The notes under the pieces: generated by a model
What the model was told of the DNA's origin: nothing
The model's database searches: none
What the model saw: the letters and a program-made list of their open reading frames with translations, nothing else
Made by a program: the position numbers and the translations under genes
Part shown: positions 63,756-64,000 of the stretch, piece after piece
How the letters are laid out: the number at the start of each line of letters is the position of its first letter
Position numbering within the stretch: the stretch's first letter is position 1
NCBI RefSeq assembly: GCF_009362735.1
Contig: NZ_WHNP01000009.1
Location: forward strand, 124,001-188,000
Direction of reading: 5' to 3'
Origin: Paraburkholderia franconis
GTDB lineage: Bacteria; Pseudomonadota; Gammaproteobacteria; Burkholderiales; Burkholderiaceae
Length of the DNA: 64,000 nt

Positions 63756-64000
63756 TCAGTACTTTCGACTCGGGAGAGTCTGCGCCGCGACGCTCATCGG
63801 GAAAACTGTCTCGTTCGTCACGATGCGCTTCGGCACCTGCTTGCCCGCGACGACGTCCTTCACGGCCGACATCAGCTGTGGTCCGAGAAGCGGGCTGCAT
63901 TCGACGTCCACGTTGATCTTGCCGGCGATCATCGCCTCGAAGCCGCCTTTGGTCGCGTCGAACGATACGACGGTCACGTCCTTGCCCGGCTTGATGCCCG
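63756..64000 (-). CDS. Sugar ABC transporter binding protein, YtfQ-like (C-terminal part only)
   Basis: Partial gene, cut by the window end; about 80 C-terminal residues are visible. KGGFEAMIAGKINVDVECSPLLGP and the QVPKRIVTNETVF stretch match the last domain of periplasmic sugar-binding proteins of the YtfQ/RbsB type. It is the first gene of the operon that continues with the two-domain ATPase and two permeases. Confidence 0.85.
   Translation of the reverse strand, partial: GIKPGKDVTVVSFDATKGGFEAMIAGKINVDVECSPLLGPQLMSAVKDVVAGKQVPKRIVTNETVFPMSVAAQTLPSRKY

Noticed and set aside
1..64000. Mobile elements, prophage, CRISPR arrays or RNA genes
   Set aside because: No transposase, integrase, terminal repeats, spaced repeats or tRNA-like sequence was recognised; transfer signs are limited to mixed base composition in the 17-58 kb region.

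Overview
The window looks like a chromosome or chromid segment of a betaproteobacterium of the family Burkholderiaceae, most likely Paraburkholderia or Caballeronia. The grounds are the high GC, the protein families present, and a braR-rsaL-braI quorum-sensing cassette of the type known from plant-associated Paraburkholderia. No rRNA, tRNA, CRISPR array, insertion sequence or phage gene was found.

Region 1 (0-9 kb) holds an atypical short-chain dehydrogenase, a complete spermidine/putrescine-type ABC transporter, and three sugar-acid type catabolic genes: an SMP-30 lactonase, alpha-ketoglutarate-semialdehyde dehydrogenase, and a DapA-like lyase that carries a frameshift. Region 2 (9-11.3 kb) is the quorum-sensing cassette, with a good lux box in front of braI. 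Region 3 (11.3-17 kb) has a DHA2 efflux pump, a GntR regulator, a universal stress protein, Fnr, and an EgtB-like nonheme iron enzyme without its usual partner gene.

Region 4 (17-58.6 kb) is the main interest: a dispersed catabolic locus that looks built to strip and degrade N-methylated amino acids (betaines). It encodes a Rieske demethylase and its flavin/2Fe-2S reductase, an ETF-linked amine dehydrogenase with EtfBA and ETF-QO, and a formaldehyde dehydrogenase. It also encodes a proline-racemase-family enzyme, a pyrroline-carboxylate-reductase-type enzyme, PutA and a separate P5C dehydrogenase, HutD and two formylglutamate-amidohydrolase family proteins, a lysine-2,3-aminomutase-like radical SAM enzyme with ferredoxin, and a second polyamine-type ABC transporter. 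Most unusually, it carries two unrelated DMSP-lyase family enzymes, a DddQ-like cupin and a DddP-like M24 protein, both with intact catalytic residues. Two near-duplicate TetR/LysR regulatory pairs sit in it, and a palindrome TGAAC-N4-GTTCA occurs seven times, three times before each TetR gene and once before a branched-chain-type binding protein. I infer one regulon for a quaternary-ammonium or sulfonium substrate that feeds into proline and glutamate; the actual substrate cannot be read from the sequence.

The aldehyde dehydrogenase domain of PutA has lost its catalytic Cys and Glu, which explains why a complete stand-alone P5C dehydrogenase lies in the same locus.

Region 5 (58.6-64 kb) is a galactofuranose-type sugar ABC operon (ytfQRT-yjfF order) on the minus strand, followed by an aldose 1-epimerase relative that has lost its catalytic residues. 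The binding-protein gene runs off the window end.
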